A stretch of DNA of 64,000 bases from Elephas maximus indicus (GCF_024166365.1 NC_064820.1:61915501-61979500), one strand, 5' to 3'; numbered from the stretch's first letter, positions 33,986 to 44,559 are shown. Numbers and translations are program-made. Notes: a model not told the origin generated them from the letters alone.

Positions 33986-34035
33986 CATGTAAAATACCAG
34001 TACTTCCATAAATATATAATACTAGAATACTAAAA

Positions 34036-34208
34036 AGGAGCCCCTGGTGGCACAGTGGTTAAAGCGGTTGGCTGCTAACCAAAAGGTTGAACCCACCAGG
34101 TACTCCTCAGGAGAAAGATGTGGCAGCCTGCTTCCATAAAGATTTATATCCTCAGAGACTTTGTAGGGTCTCTATGATTTGGAATGAACTCAATGGCAAT
34201 GTGGTGGG
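34036..34208 (+). mobile_element. AfroSINE, long form, exact target duplication
   Basis: Head 'ggagcccctggtggcacagt', long-form insert with 'gcagcctgcttccataaaga', tail 'atttggaatgaactcaatgg'. The 13-bp duplication tagaatactaaaa lies at 34023-34035 and 34209-34221. Confidence 0.93.
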
Positions 34209-34289
34209 TAGAATACTAAAAGACTCTATTCCATATGCCTATGAAGTGTTTTTTAATCCATCCTTAAGAAAGATACATGTGAAATATTA

Positions 34290-34510
34290 CCTGTCTGTAT
34301 AGCCTTTCTAATCCTCCAGGCAGTCCTTCTTGCTTCCTGCTCCACATTCCCTGAGAACTCTGCATAGGTAGATGTATTCCTTATAACACTCAGCTCATTG
34401 TATAGTAATCTGGTCTATCAACTCACTTGACCTGTCTCCTTAAGCGTAGGGACTAAATCTCACACTTGGTCATCCCAACACATAGTTGGTGCTCAATAAA
34501 TACCATCATA
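34290..34510 (+). repeat. L2 LINE 3' end
   Basis: 'gcgtagggactaaatctcac', 'acacatagttggtgctcaat' and 'aaatac' match the L2 3' terminus. Upstream 'tgcttcctgctccac' is consistent with it. Confidence 0.65.
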
Positions 34511-34862
34511 TTGGCATATCGCTTCATAAAATAATTTGGACTTAATGATAATATCAGTATCAATGTCAAATTGCAATAATTTATAGTATTGTTGGATGGT
34601 TTCATGTATCTCAATATGAAAAATGTTTGGTTTCTAAAAGACATAAAATGTCATAAAAATAAAATATGTTTGAAAAATCCATTAATTTCTTCCTACTGAC
34701 ATTCAACAGTAAAGGCAATCATAAATTTAAGAGATATCTTTAGCTGTTCTGAGTCTTCTTTTTTATCCTATAAATGTGGATTGGTAAAAGTAATCATATA
34801 CTCACCCCTCAAAATTCTGGTGGTGAATAATGAGAGAAATTTTATGAAGTCCTTTGGATTCT
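34511..34862. other. Unclassified AT-rich stretch
   Basis: No recognised repeat, gene or RNA. Confidence 0.35.
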
Positions 34863-35040
34863 GGAAACCCTGGTGGAGTAGTGGTTAAGTGCTATGGCTT
34901 CTAACCAAAAGGTCAGTAGTTTGAATCCCCCAGGCACTCCCTGGAAACTCTATGGGGCAGTTCTACTCTGTCCTATAAGGTCGTCATGAGTCAGAATTGA
35001 CTTGATGGCAGTGGGTTTTGGTTTGGTTTTGTATTTTTGG
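34863..35040 (+). mobile_element. AfroSINE, short form
   Basis: Head 'ggaaaccctggtggagtagt', tail 'gagtcagaattgacttgatg' and a long T/G-rich end (ggttttggtttggttttg). Confidence 0.95.
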
Positions 35041-35212
35041 CCTGACATTGAGTTTCTTCCATTCTAAGAGTCATCATGTACTAATAATGGAGGAAGGGAT
35101 CTGAGTAGGTGGAGAATACTTTCTAAGAGGCAAAGGCCATGTCGCCTTTGTTCGAGAGGTTAGAGCAATAGGTCTTTATCTTAGAGAAAGAGTGTGGCAT
35201 GGTATAGCTCCA

Positions 35213-35415
35213 AATAAGGAACACTGGTAGCATAGTGGTTAAGCACTTGGCTGCTAAACGAAAAGGTTAGTCGTTCGAACCCACGGGAGAAAGATGTGGC
35301 AGTCTGCCCCCATAAAGACTACAGCCTTGGAAACCGTATAGGGCAGTTCTACTCTGTCCAATAGCGTAGCATGAGTCAGAATATACTCAATGGCAATGGG
35401 TTTGGTTGGTTGGTT
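35213..35415 (+). mobile_element. AfroSINE, long form, with target duplication
   Basis: 'ggaacactggtagcatagtg', insert 'gcagtctgcccccataaaga', tail 'gagtcagaatatactcaatg'. The 10-mer tatagctcca lies at 35203-35212 and 35416-35425. About 10 bp are missing after the B box. Confidence 0.92.
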
Positions 35416-35569
35416 TATAGCTCCATATATTCTTTAAAGAATTCTATAACCTTTCTTCCTAAGAATTGAAATCCATAGGCCTACATCATTCAGTCTTCCC
35501 TTCAATTATTTTGCTATTGTTAGTGCTGTGTGATGTACTTTTTCCAATCCTTAATGTTTGGCTACCCTG

Positions 35570-35990
35570 GCACACAAACACACATACACAAACATAGGTA
35601 TTTACGTAAATGTACATGTGGACAGATACACAAACACACACCCATGACCACTTATACATACATATACAACATATGTAAATACATGCATACTCAAATGCAC
35701 AATATATGCATATGCACAGAGGTACATGCACACACACAGCTCTCACAAATACACACACTTACATATAAGCAGGAAACCCTGGTGGCGTAGTGGGTAAGTG
35801 CTATGGCTGCTAACCAAAAGGTCAGCAGTTCGAATCCACCAGGTGCTCCTTGGAAACTCTACGGGGCAGTTCTACTCTGTCCTATAGGGTTGCTATGAGT
35901 CGGAGTCAACTCGATGGCAGTGGGTTGGTTGACATATAAGCATATACACATATGCACACATGTATACATGCATACAGACTCATACAAACC
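35570..35990 (+). repeat. Long CA/CATA-rich microsatellite split by a SINE
   Basis: About 190 bp of mixed cacaca, tacata and acacac units before the AfroSINE at 35772-35931, and about 60 bp of the same composition after it. The open frames across it on both strands (Cys/Val- or His/Thr-rich) are artefacts of the repeat. Confidence 0.85.
35772..35931 (+). mobile_element. AfroSINE, short form, near consensus
   Basis: Head 'ggaaaccctggtggcgtagt', B box 'gcagttcgaatcc', tail 'gagtcggagtcaactcgatg'. The 11-bp duplication acatataagca lies at 35761-35771 and 35932-35942 and places it inside the microsatellite. One of the youngest-looking copies. Confidence 0.96.
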
Positions 35991-37087
35991 ATCTTGTGTA
36001 TTTTACCTCATTACCTAGATTTTCTCCCAAGATCTGTAACTTCTGAGACGTGAGAATAAAACAGTGTGGTGTTATTTTCTCCCATATGAGTCTAAGGAAG
36101 GTTTGTTTGCTCACATTTCCGCTGGGGTGAGCTACAAGCAATGTCCAAGGTCGTGGCTGTCAGGAAGTCCTTCCTCCCTAGCACTGTGTTCAAGACTAAG
36201 ACAACTCCTGGCGGAGTTGCTAAGTTAGCATGAAGATCGGCTAAGACCTAGGCTCATTGGTGGCACTGAGAACGAGGCAGTTGGGGCATTGGCCCCTGAT
36301 GGAGTCTCACTGAACCTCATTCAACCCTAAAAGTTAAACCCATTCACCTGTCACTGGCAGGATATCACTCATCTCCTTGCCCAAATAGGTGGAAATGAGT
36401 TTAGACTATAATTTAAGTGACTTGGCTTAATATAAATACGATTTTGCTGTTGAAGTGTTTTCCAAGAGAGATTTTTAAATCTCTCAATAGAACCATTTGA
36501 AAATAGGGTATATTGCTATTTGGGATCGACTTGATGGCACTGGGTTTTGTGAGTATCTGACAGGACTAATGACCCAGATAGCTATTGAGTGTCCTTCTAA
36601 GCACTAACATTGTCTGAAGCTTTCTAGGAAATCCCTCTTTAACACTTGGTGAAATATTTTATGATTTGAAACACTAAACCAATGGAAGTAAAAACTTAGA
36701 TTTAAGGTGGTTTCCATCTTAAGCTCTTGAATGTACACTTTTATCATTTCACCTCAGTGGCAGAGTGCTTACCCCAATTATGAATTTCAAAGTTATTTTG
36801 AGAGGCATAAAATGAATTTATAACTAGGAGCCTGCTGAAACCTAAGTTCTAATGACAGTTCCAGTACAGATCTTTTTGACAAGTCTCTCTCTCTCCTTGC
36901 TTCTGTTTCTCAACAGCCAAACAAATGTCTTAAAGTATTCTTTGAAAAATTTATAAAGAATTTTTTGTATAGAGCGTCAAACTTTGTTATACTTTGTGAG
37001 AATGAAGTTACAGAATGCCTTTGAAAGTTTTAGTTGTAATCCCATCACAGAAAAGTGATTAACTGTTTATTATTGGGTTCCACCCAT
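35991..37087. other. Unclassified stretch
   Basis: Apart from a 3' AfroSINE scrap (36523-36550) and a segment near 36115-36172 shared with 40770-40826, I see nothing recognisable. Confidence 0.35.
36523..36550 (+). mobile_element. AfroSINE 3' tail scrap
   Basis: 'ggatcgacttgatggcactg' and 'ggttttg' match the AfroSINE tail only. Confidence 0.5.
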
Positions 37088-37235
37088 AAACCCATTGCCG
37101 TCTATTTGATTCTGATTCATAGTGACCCTATAGGACAGAGTAGAACTGCCCCATAGGGTTTCCAAGGAGTGCCTGGTGGATTCAAACTGCTGACCTTTTG
37201 GTTAGCAGCTGAACTCTTAACCATTGTGCCACCAG
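37088..37235 (-). mobile_element. AfroSINE, short form, minus strand
   Basis: The reverse complement runs from a head with 'actggtggcacaatgg' to a tail with 'cattgccgtctatttgattc' on the plus strand. Confidence 0.93.
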
Positions 37236-37270
37236 TATTCACTCATTATTATTTAAAACTATGCAAAAGA

Positions 37271-40200
37271 ACCCCACGCATCTGTCAGTTTGTCCTACTG
37301 TGGGGGCTTGTGTGTTGCTGTGATGCTGGAATCTATGCCACCAGTATTCAAATACCAGCAGGGTCACCCATGCAGACAGGTTTCAGCTGAGCTTCCAGAC
37401 TAAGACAGACTAGGAAGAAGGACCCAGCGGTCTACTTCTGAAAACAATTAGCCAGTGAAAACCTTATGAATAGCAGCAGAACATTGTCTGATATAGTGCC
37501 AGAAGATGGACCACTCAGGTTGGAGGTACTCAAAATACTACTGGGGAACAGCTGCCTCTCCAAAGTAGAGTTGACCTTAATAACATGGGTGGAGTCAGAC
37601 TTTCGGGACCTTCACTTGCTGATGTAGCATGATTCAAAATAAGAAGAGACAGCTGCAAACAACCATTAATAATTGGAACATGGAATGTACAAAGTATGAA
37701 TCTAGGAAAATAGGAAATTGTCAAAAATGAAATGGGACACATAAACATAGATATCCCAGGCATTGGTGAGCCCAAATGGATTGGTACTGGCCATTTTGAA
37801 TCAGACGATCATACGGTCTTCTATGTCGGGAATGACAAATTGAAGAGGAATGGCATTGCATTCGCCATCAAAAAGAACATTTCAAGATCTATCCTGAAGT
37901 ACAACACTGTCAGTGATAGAGTAATATCCATATGGCTACAATGAAGACCTGTTAATATGATTATTATTCAAGTTTATGCACTACTAATGCCAAAGATGAG
38001 GAAACTGAAGATTTTTACCAACTTCTGCAGTCTGAAATTGATTGAACATGCAAACAGGATGCATTGATAATTATTGGTGATTGGAATGTGAAAGTTGGAA
38101 ACAAAGCAGAAGGATTGGTAGCTGGAAAATATGGCCTTGGCAATAGAAATGATATAGGAAATTGAATGATAGAATTTTGAAAGACCAATGACTTCTACAT
38201 TGCAAATATCTTTTTTCAACAACATAAACAGTGACTATACACATTGACCTTACCAGATAAAATACACAGGAATCAAATCAACTACATCTGTGGAAAGAGA
38301 TGATAGAAAAGTTCAATATCATCAGTCAAAACAAGGCCGGGGGTAACTGTGGCACAGACCATCACTTGCTCATACGCAAGTTCACGTTGAAACTGAAGAA
38401 GATTAGAATAAGTCCATGGGAGCCACACTATCGCCTTGAGTATATCTCACTTGAATTTAGAGACCATCTCAAGAATAGATTTGACACATTGGACACTAAT
38501 GACCAAAGACCAGCTGAGTTGTGGAATAGCATCAAGGACATTATACATGAAGAAAACAAGAGGTCATTAAAAAGACAGGAAAGAAAGAAAAGACCAAAAT
38601 GAATGTCAGAAGAGATTCTGAAACTTTTCTTTTTAACATCAAGTAGCTAAAACAAATGGAAGAAATGATGAAGTAAAAGAGCTGAACAGAAGATTTCAAA
38701 GGGCAGCTCGAGAAGACAAAGTAAATTATTATGGTGACATGTGCAAAGAACTGGAGATAGAAAACCAAAATGGAAGAACATGCTCAGCATTTCTCAAGTT
38801 GAAAGTACTAAAGAAAAAATCCAAGCCCTGAGTTGCAATATTGAAGGATTCTACAGGGGGGAAAATATGAAATGACATAGGAAGCATCAAAAGAAGATGG
38901 AAGGAATACACACGGTCACTATACCAAAAAGAATTGGTCAACATTCAATCATTTCTGAAGGTAGCATGTGATCAGGAACTGATGGTATTGAAGGAAGGAG
39001 TCCAAGTTCCACTGAAGACAATGGTGAAAAACAGGGATCCAGGAACTGACAGAATATCAACTGAGATATTTCAACAAACGAATGCAGCACTGGAAGTGCT
39101 CACTTTTCTGTGCCAAGAAATTTGGGAGACAGCCACCTGGCTAATCGACTGGACGAGATCCATATCTATGCCAATTCCAAAGAAAGGTGATCCAACAGGA
39201 TGTGGAAATTATTGAACAATATCATTAACATCACAGGCAAATAAAATTTTGCTGAAGGTCATTCAAAATCAGCTGCAGCAGTATATCGACAAGGAAATGC
39301 CAGAAATTCAAGCCAGATTCAGAAGTGGACATGGAACCAGGGATATCATTGCTGATGTCAGATCGATCCTGGTTGAAAGCAGAGAATGCCAGAAAGATGT
39401 TTACCTGTGTTTTATTAACTATGCAAAGACATTCGATGGAGTGGATCATAACAAACTATGGATAACATTGAGAAGAATGGGAATTCTGGGACACTTAATC
39501 ATGTTCATGAGGAAGCTGCACATAGATCAAGAGGCAGTTGTTCAAACAAAACAAGAGGGTACTGTGTGGTTTAAAGTCAGGAAAGGTGTGTGTTGGGGTA
39601 ATATCCTTTCACCATACTTATTCAATCTGAATGCTAATGGGGCATCAGGAGTGGAGGAAGATTCATTAATAACTTGTGTTACGCAGATGACACAACCTTG
39701 CTTGTTGAAGTGAAAGTACTTGAAGCATTTACTGATGAAGATCAAAGACTAGAGCTTTCTGTATGAATTACACCTCAACATAAAGAAAACGAAAATCCTC
39801 ACAACTGGACCAATAAGCAACATCATGATAAATGGAGAAAAGTTTGAATTTGTCAAGGATTTCCTTTTACTTGGATCCACAATCAACACTCATGGAAGCA
39901 GCAGTCAAGAAATCAAAAGACACATTGAATTGGGCAAATCTGCTGCAAAAGACCTCTTTAAAGTTTTGAAAAGCAAAGACGTCACCTTGAAGACTAAGGT
40001 GCACCTGACCCAAGCCATGGTGTTTTCAATCACCTCATATGCATGGGAAAGCTGGATGATGACTAAGGAGGACTGAAGAATTGGTGCCTTTAAATTGTGG
40101 TGCTGGCAAAGAATACTGAATATACCATGGACAGCCAAAAGAATGAATAAACCTGTCTTGGAAGAAATACAGCCAGAGTGTTCCTTATAAGCAATGATGG

Positions 40201-40461
40201 TGAGATTATGTCTCACATATTTTAGACATGTTATCCGGAGGGATCAATCCCTGGAAAAGGACATCATGCTTGGTAAAGAGGAGAGTCAGCAAAAAAGAGG
40301 AAGACCCTCAATGAGATGGATTAACACAGTGGCTGCAACAATGGGCTCGAACATAAAAATGGTTGTGAGGATGGTGCAGGACTGGGCAGTGTTTCGTTCT
40401 GTTGTACATAGGGTTGCTATGAGTCAGAACCGACTTGACAGCACCTAATGACAGCAACAAC
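37271..40461 (+). mobile_element. Full-length RTE (BovB-type) LINE, copy B
   Basis: About 3.2 kb, colinear with copy A (26766-30068). The start 'gcatctgtcagtttgtccta' corresponds to 'catgtctgtcagtttgttgt' of copy A. The end 'gcacctaatgacagcaacaa' is the RTE tail. Flanking 10-mers atgcaaaaga (37261-37270) and atgcaaatga (40462-40471) form a one-mismatch target duplication. More decayed than copy A. Confidence 0.93.
37640..40448 (+). pseudogene. RTE ORF2 remnant, copy B (endonuclease-RT)
   Basis: Endonuclease pieces at about 37670-38120 (including GDWNVKVGNKA, where copy A has lost the Gly). The RT region spans about 38690-40448 in several frames: 38934-39215 (IPKKGDPTGCGNY), 39249-39713 (FINYAKTFDGVDHNKLW), 39825-40076 and 40194-40448. 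About 35 bases are missing near 39628 compared with copy A, just before the YADD region. That region survives only in a shifted frame (tacgcagatgac near 39680). Inactive. Confidence 0.92.
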
Positions 40462-40594
40462 ATGCAAATGAAGTATGATGAAAAGTACAAAATATCTAAT
40501 AATTTCAAGAATTCCAGAGGATTTCAGGGAATTCAGATATCTCACAATAATCAAAGACTGTCAGTCTCGAAATCTGTCAGAAATTTGAAAACAC

Positions 40595-41106
40595 TGCACC
40601 CTCTCATATGCTGTTCCCTCTACCTGGAACCATTACCACTATCCATTGCTGTCCAGTCAATGCATACTGACCCTATAGGACAGAACAGAACTGCTCCAGG
40701 GGTTTCCAAGGTTGTATTCCTTATGGAGGCAGGCTGCCACATTTTTCTTCCAGGAACAGAATTCCCCATTTCCACTCCCATTTGGGTGAGTTCCACGCAA
40801 TATCCAGGCTAGTGGCTGTCAGGAAGTGTTGGCTAACTCTTATTCATCCTTCCAGTCTTAATATAAATATCACTTCTTCTGGGAAGCCTCACCAGATGCT
40901 TTCTTAGAATATTTTTTTATAGTATTTGCCGTAACTTAGATTGTGCTTTTTGTGATCATTTGAATAATGGCCTGATTGCCTCCTTTTACATCCAGCCCTC
41001 AAATGTGAGCTCTGTGAGGGGAGGGATTGGACAAGCTGTCTTGGTCTTATTCCTCATTATATTCCCAGTGTCTGACAGAGACTTTGAAACATAACAGGCC
41101 CTTAAG
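40595..41106 (+). repeat. L2 LINE 3' fragment, interrupted by a SINE
   Basis: 'catatgctgttccctctacc' before the SINE and 'ggctaactcttattcatcct', 'cttctgggaagcctcaccag', 'gtgagctctgtgaggggagg' after it follow the L2 3' region. The end is near 'caggcccttaa'. A segment at 40770-40826 does not fit L2. Confidence 0.78.
40632..40755 (-). mobile_element. AfroSINE, long form, partial, inside L2
   Basis: 'ccattgctgtccagtcaatg', 'gaccctataggacagaacag' and 'aggcaggctgccacattttt' are the reverse complement of the 3' two-thirds of the long form. The head is missing. Confidence 0.82.
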
Positions 41107-41107
41107 G

Positions 41108-41141
41108 GCCGGCCGACCGACCGACGGACTGACCGACCGAC
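41108..41141 (+). repeat. (GACC)n tetranucleotide, CpG-rich
   Basis: ggccggccgaccgaccgacg followed by more gacc units, between two L2 pieces of opposite orientation. Confidence 0.9.
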
Positions 41142-41290
41142 ATGAATTTACCAAGTACTTACTCTTTGCCAGGCAGCAAGCTAAGTGCTAGGGAAAAAAT
41201 GATAAATGAGATTCAGTCACTGCCCTTGAGAAGCTTACATTCTAGTGTAGGAGTGATGAGAAACTGATAATTAAAATGTACCATTTGCTA
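41142..41290 (-). repeat. L2 LINE 3' fragment, minus strand
   Basis: 'ttgccaggcagcaagctaag', 'actgcccttgagaagcttac' and 'attctagtgtaggagtgatg' are the reverse complement of the L2 end. Confidence 0.65.
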
Positions 41291-41295
41291 TAATC

Positions 41296-41374
41296 AGAAA
41301 CCCTGGTGGCATAGCAGTTAAGTGCTATATCTTCTAATCAAAAGTTCTGTAGTTCGAATCCACCAGGCCCTGAG
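41296..41374 (+). mobile_element. AfroSINE head only
   Basis: 'gaaaccctggtggcatagca' through 'gtagttcgaatccaccaggc'. The tail is missing, as if the copy were 3'-truncated. Confidence 0.88.
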
Positions 41375-41514
41375 TATGCTGTGGAATTAAAGTTGATCAT
41401 GTTTATACTCATTAGGACATATTTCAGGAAGCTGGTGAATAATTTTTTAATACTCATATTTTGGAAGCTTTCATAGTGTTAAGAAGGCTTTAGATATTTC
41501 AAAATTTATGCATT

Positions 41515-41635
41515 AAACAGGTATTTATTGAGCACTTAATACATGGAGCACTTAAGACAATTTCTAGGTGCTAGGAGTATAAAAGTGAACAAATCTGGCA
41601 CAGACCTTGCCCTTTAAAGAATTACCTGAATTATA
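41515..41635 (-). repeat. L2 LINE 3' end, minus strand
   Basis: 'ggtatttattgagcacttaa', 'tttctaggtgctaggagtat', 'cagaccttgccctttaaaga' is the reverse complement of the L2 terminus. Confidence 0.7.
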
Positions 41636-42108
41636 AAAAAATATGCATTTGTGTTTCTTATAAAATTAGTGTCTAAGCTAGGTCTATGTGTGATTTAATA
41701 AAGTTAATGAAAAGCATTCTAACACATAGTTATGTTTCTCTGTTTAAACAATGGCAGCTTCCCCTGTAATTCCTTCGGACTTATTTTCCGAATAAATGGA
41801 AGGTGTTATAAAGAAATCCACTGATAGGAAATGCCTGATAATTAATATCAAAATTCTGCCACTGTGAACTCATGTCACCCACCAGTAGCCTTCAAAAAAA
41901 AAAAAGGGCTGGTAATTCAGAGGGTAAAATATACAATTTCAAAAGATAAATGCAATTTTAGGTAATTTTGTTTGGAAACTTGTTTCAAAGATGAGTCATC
42001 CCGGAGAAAATGAATGCACTTAGAGCTTTTCTTACCCTGGGCAGTTTGAGATACAGCCTTTCTCCATCCCTGCCAGGAACGGCACCATCTTGACTGCGTC
42101 AGCCTTGC
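41636..42108. other. Unclassified stretch
   Basis: No recognised repeat or gene. An A-run lies at 41895-41905. Confidence 0.35.
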
Positions 42109-42310
42109 TGTTGTTAGTTGCCATAGAGTTGATTCCAACTCATGGTGACCCCATGTGTGCAGAGTAGAACTGTTCCATAAGGTTTCAAGGCTGTCAACTT
42201 TAGGAAGTAGAGCACCAGGCCTATTTTCTGAGAAGCCTCTGGGTGGGTTTGAACCACCAAACTTTCAGCTAGTCATAGAACACTTAACCATTTGTGCCAG
42301 CCAGGGACCC
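42109..42310 (-). mobile_element. AfroSINE, long form, minus strand, with target duplication
   Basis: Reverse complement of head (gtccctggctggcacaaatg) and tail (gttgattccaactcatggtg on plus). The flanks actgcgtcagccttgc (42093-42108) and actgagtcagccttac (42311-42326) form a 16-bp duplication with two mismatches, which indicates some age. Confidence 0.9.
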
Positions 42311-42326
42311 ACTGAGTCAGCCTTAC

Positions 42327-42744
42327 CAGGCCTCTTCCAAGATAGACCTGAGTTTGTCGCAGACATGCCTTACCGTAGCTTGATACAACCTTCCCTGGGG
42401 CTCCAAGTCTTCATTTCTGAGAAGCAGATTCAGATTGGTTGAAAGCAATGTGGCTCTCTCTGGGCAAAAGCAGAGACTGTACAAATTGATCCAGTCAGAC
42501 TGAATAATCAAATTGCCCTAGAGAGCCTGCATCTGCATTGAAGAGACAAACTTTCCCTCAGAGAAGTTTCTGCAAAGAACGCCCTCGCAAGCTCCAGCCT
42601 TATTTGAACTGTGTCAACCTCTTTCTCAAAGAGTGCACTCTCAGAACCTGGGAAGACTGCACCTTGTCTCTAGAGGCACAAAGATAGAACTCAGCTTTTG
42701 TGTGTGCTTCTCTAGACTTTGGAAAAGGAAAATTCCAAGTTCTC
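42327..42744. other. Unclassified stretch
   Basis: No recognised feature. Confidence 0.35.
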
Positions 42745-43320
42745 CTGTGCTCCTTTCACCCATTCAACAAGCATTTCTGAGCACTTATGTGCTAAGTACA
42801 CACCAGGGATATAGTAGTGAATAAAATAGGTACAAATTCTTGCCCTTATGGAGTTTACATTCAAGTAGGAAAGATAATAATCAAGATAAATAAGTAAAAT
42901 TATCATGTTAGATAATGATAAGAGCTAAGGGGTGGGGGTGGGGGGGGCGGGAAATGCAGGGTAAGAGATTTTGAACTGTGGCCTGGGAGTGTGGGGAGTG
43001 TGGGGCCAGAGAAGAGACCTACAGGAGGTGAGGGGTTAGTCAAACAGACATGTGAATAAAAAATACATACTCTATGGAGATATAAAGTACACAGCGAGTG
43101 TTCTAAGGATAGTGAGGAGACTACTGTGTTGAGAGCAGAGGGAGTGCGGGGGAGAACATCAAGGGCTGAGGGCAGAGTGGTAACCAGGAGCCCATTCCTG
43201 GGGGGCCCTGTAGGCCACAGCAATTTTGGCCCTTCTGTTGTGAGAGAGCTGTGAAGTCTTCAGAGGGTCTCAGCAGAAGGGTGACCTGACCTGCAGTCAT
43301 CTATGGAAGTGTCTTCCCCA
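42745..43320 (-). repeat. L2 LINE 3' region, minus strand, long fragment
   Basis: From 'cattcaacaagcatttctga' through 'gcccttatggagtttacatt', 'gtgttgagagcagagggagt', 'ccctgtaggccacagcaatt' and 'agaagggtgacctgacctgc', in the order of a reversed L2. A G-rich insertion lies at 42929-42951. Confidence 0.75.
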
Positions 43321-43660
43321 GTGGGCCATATCTGCTTTCAAACAGCAAATGAGTGTATATTTGTAATTATTTTCACGTTTTAACAGGTCATTATTCACTT
43401 TGAAATTAGAATTGCTGATTAATGTGATTCAGTGGAACAGTCAACCAGCGATGCTTCTAAAAACATGGATTTCTACAGCTTTCTGGGACATAGCAAGGGT
43501 AAATCTTATCCTGAAGTAATAATCTAGGAAACTTGCCTTCTCTTGTACATTATACTGTTAGGTTATTTCTTATCCATGCTTCTTTCTTGCTTAAAACTAG
43601 GCCTTCTCTTTCTTCCTTATCCCATACTAGCTTATTCTGTACTTTCACTCCAAACTATAG
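43321..43660. other. Unclassified stretch
   Basis: No recognised feature. Confidence 0.3.
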
Positions 43661-43741
43661 ATGAGTGGATATATAGATAGATGGACGGATGTATGGTTGG
43701 ATGGATAGGTAGGTAGGTAGATCAAAAAAAAAAAAAAAAAA
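43661..43741 (+). repeat. (GATA/GATG/GGTA)n microsatellite and A-run
   Basis: Runs of gatagatgg, gatg and ggtaggta, then about 18 A that abut the reversed AfroSINE. Confidence 0.9.
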
Positions 43742-43744
43742 GCT

Positions 43745-43892
43745 AGACCCATTGCTGTCGATCCGATTCTGACTCACAGCAACCCTACAGGACAGAGTAG
43801 AACTGCCCCTCAAAGTTTCCAAGGAGCCCCTGCTGGATTCAAACTTTTGTCCTTTTGGTTAGCAGTTGTAGCACCTAACCACTTTACCACCA
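43745..43892 (-). mobile_element. AfroSINE, short form, minus strand
   Basis: Tail at left ('cattgctgtcgatccgattc') and head at right ('accactttaccaccagg'). Confidence 0.93.
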
Positions 43893-44342
43893 GGTAGGCA
43901 GATAAGTGGCCATCAATTCGACTCCAACTCATGGCAACGTTAGGTACAACAGAATGAAATGTTGCCTGGTCCTTCATCATCTTCATGATTGCCAGCATGT
44001 TCCAGTTCATCACTGTGGCTTTTGTGCTAATCCATCTCACTGAGGGTCTCCCTTGCTCTCGCTGGTCCTCTGCTTCACCAAATACGATATCTTCCTTCAG
44101 GGATTGATCCCTCCTGATGACATGTCCAAAGGAAGTGTGCTGGACAATGTTCTGTTATGATCCAGAATGTTTTCGTTGGCTAATTTTTGGAAGTAGATCA
44201 CCAAACCTTCCTATTATGTCTGAGTCTGGAAGATAGGCTGAAACCTGCCCACTGTGGGTGACCCTGATGGTATTTAAAATACTGGTGGCATAGCATCCAG
44301 CATCAAAACAACATGGAGGCCACCACAGCAGACAAAGTATAG
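43893..44342 (-). mobile_element. Internally deleted RTE (non-autonomous)
   Basis: Minus strand: the right part (44342 to about 44150) matches the RTE 5' region ('ctatgccaccagtatttt', 'tctacttccaaaaattagcc'). The left part (about 44145 to 43893) matches the RTE 3' end ('cctcctgatgacatgtccaa' and 'ccatctcactgagggtctcc' on plus). Nearly 2.8 kb of coding sequence is absent between them. It is about 450 bp and encodes nothing. It shares its design with the tRNA-Gly SINE body. Confidence 0.82.
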
Positions 44343-44559
44343 TTTGGTGATCTCAAATTATACTTTCCCGTAAGAATGCTTTTTGTTGGATTTAAACTAT
44401 CCTCCTTCCCTTAAATAAAGCTTGGTGATTATGCTTGTTGTTTGAGTCACCTGGATTAGAAGCCTGTCCTTTTTTTCTTTTTTGTCCTTACTTTTTGAAA
44501 CCCCTTAACCTTTCCTCTGCTGTAAATGGGTAGGTGAGGAATGAGTAGAGAGGAGCACT
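44343..44559. other. Unclassified stretch
   Basis: No recognised feature. Confidence 0.3.

Larger units (their letters stand above)
33141..33990 (+). repeat. Three-copy local duplication, interrupted by insertions
   Basis: A unit containing 'tgtaattgaggggaaggtat' and 'ttggtattatgtagag' occurs at 33141-33240. It recurs split at about 33255-33304 and 33516-33560, and again at 33841-33925. An RTE 3' fragment (33305-33516) splits the second unit, and an AfroSINE (33628-33838) lies between the second and third. TA/CA-rich microsatellite follows each unit. Confidence 0.65.

Noticed and set aside
33141..33990. A CRISPR-like or satellite array
   Set aside because: The repeated units are diverged, unevenly spaced and AT-rich, and the spacing is explained by inserted RTE and SINE copies.
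35486..35790. Overlapping open frames of 86-90 codons on both strands (Cys/Val-rich or His/Thr-rich)
   Set aside because: They are translations of the CA/CATA microsatellite and have no independent support as proteins.
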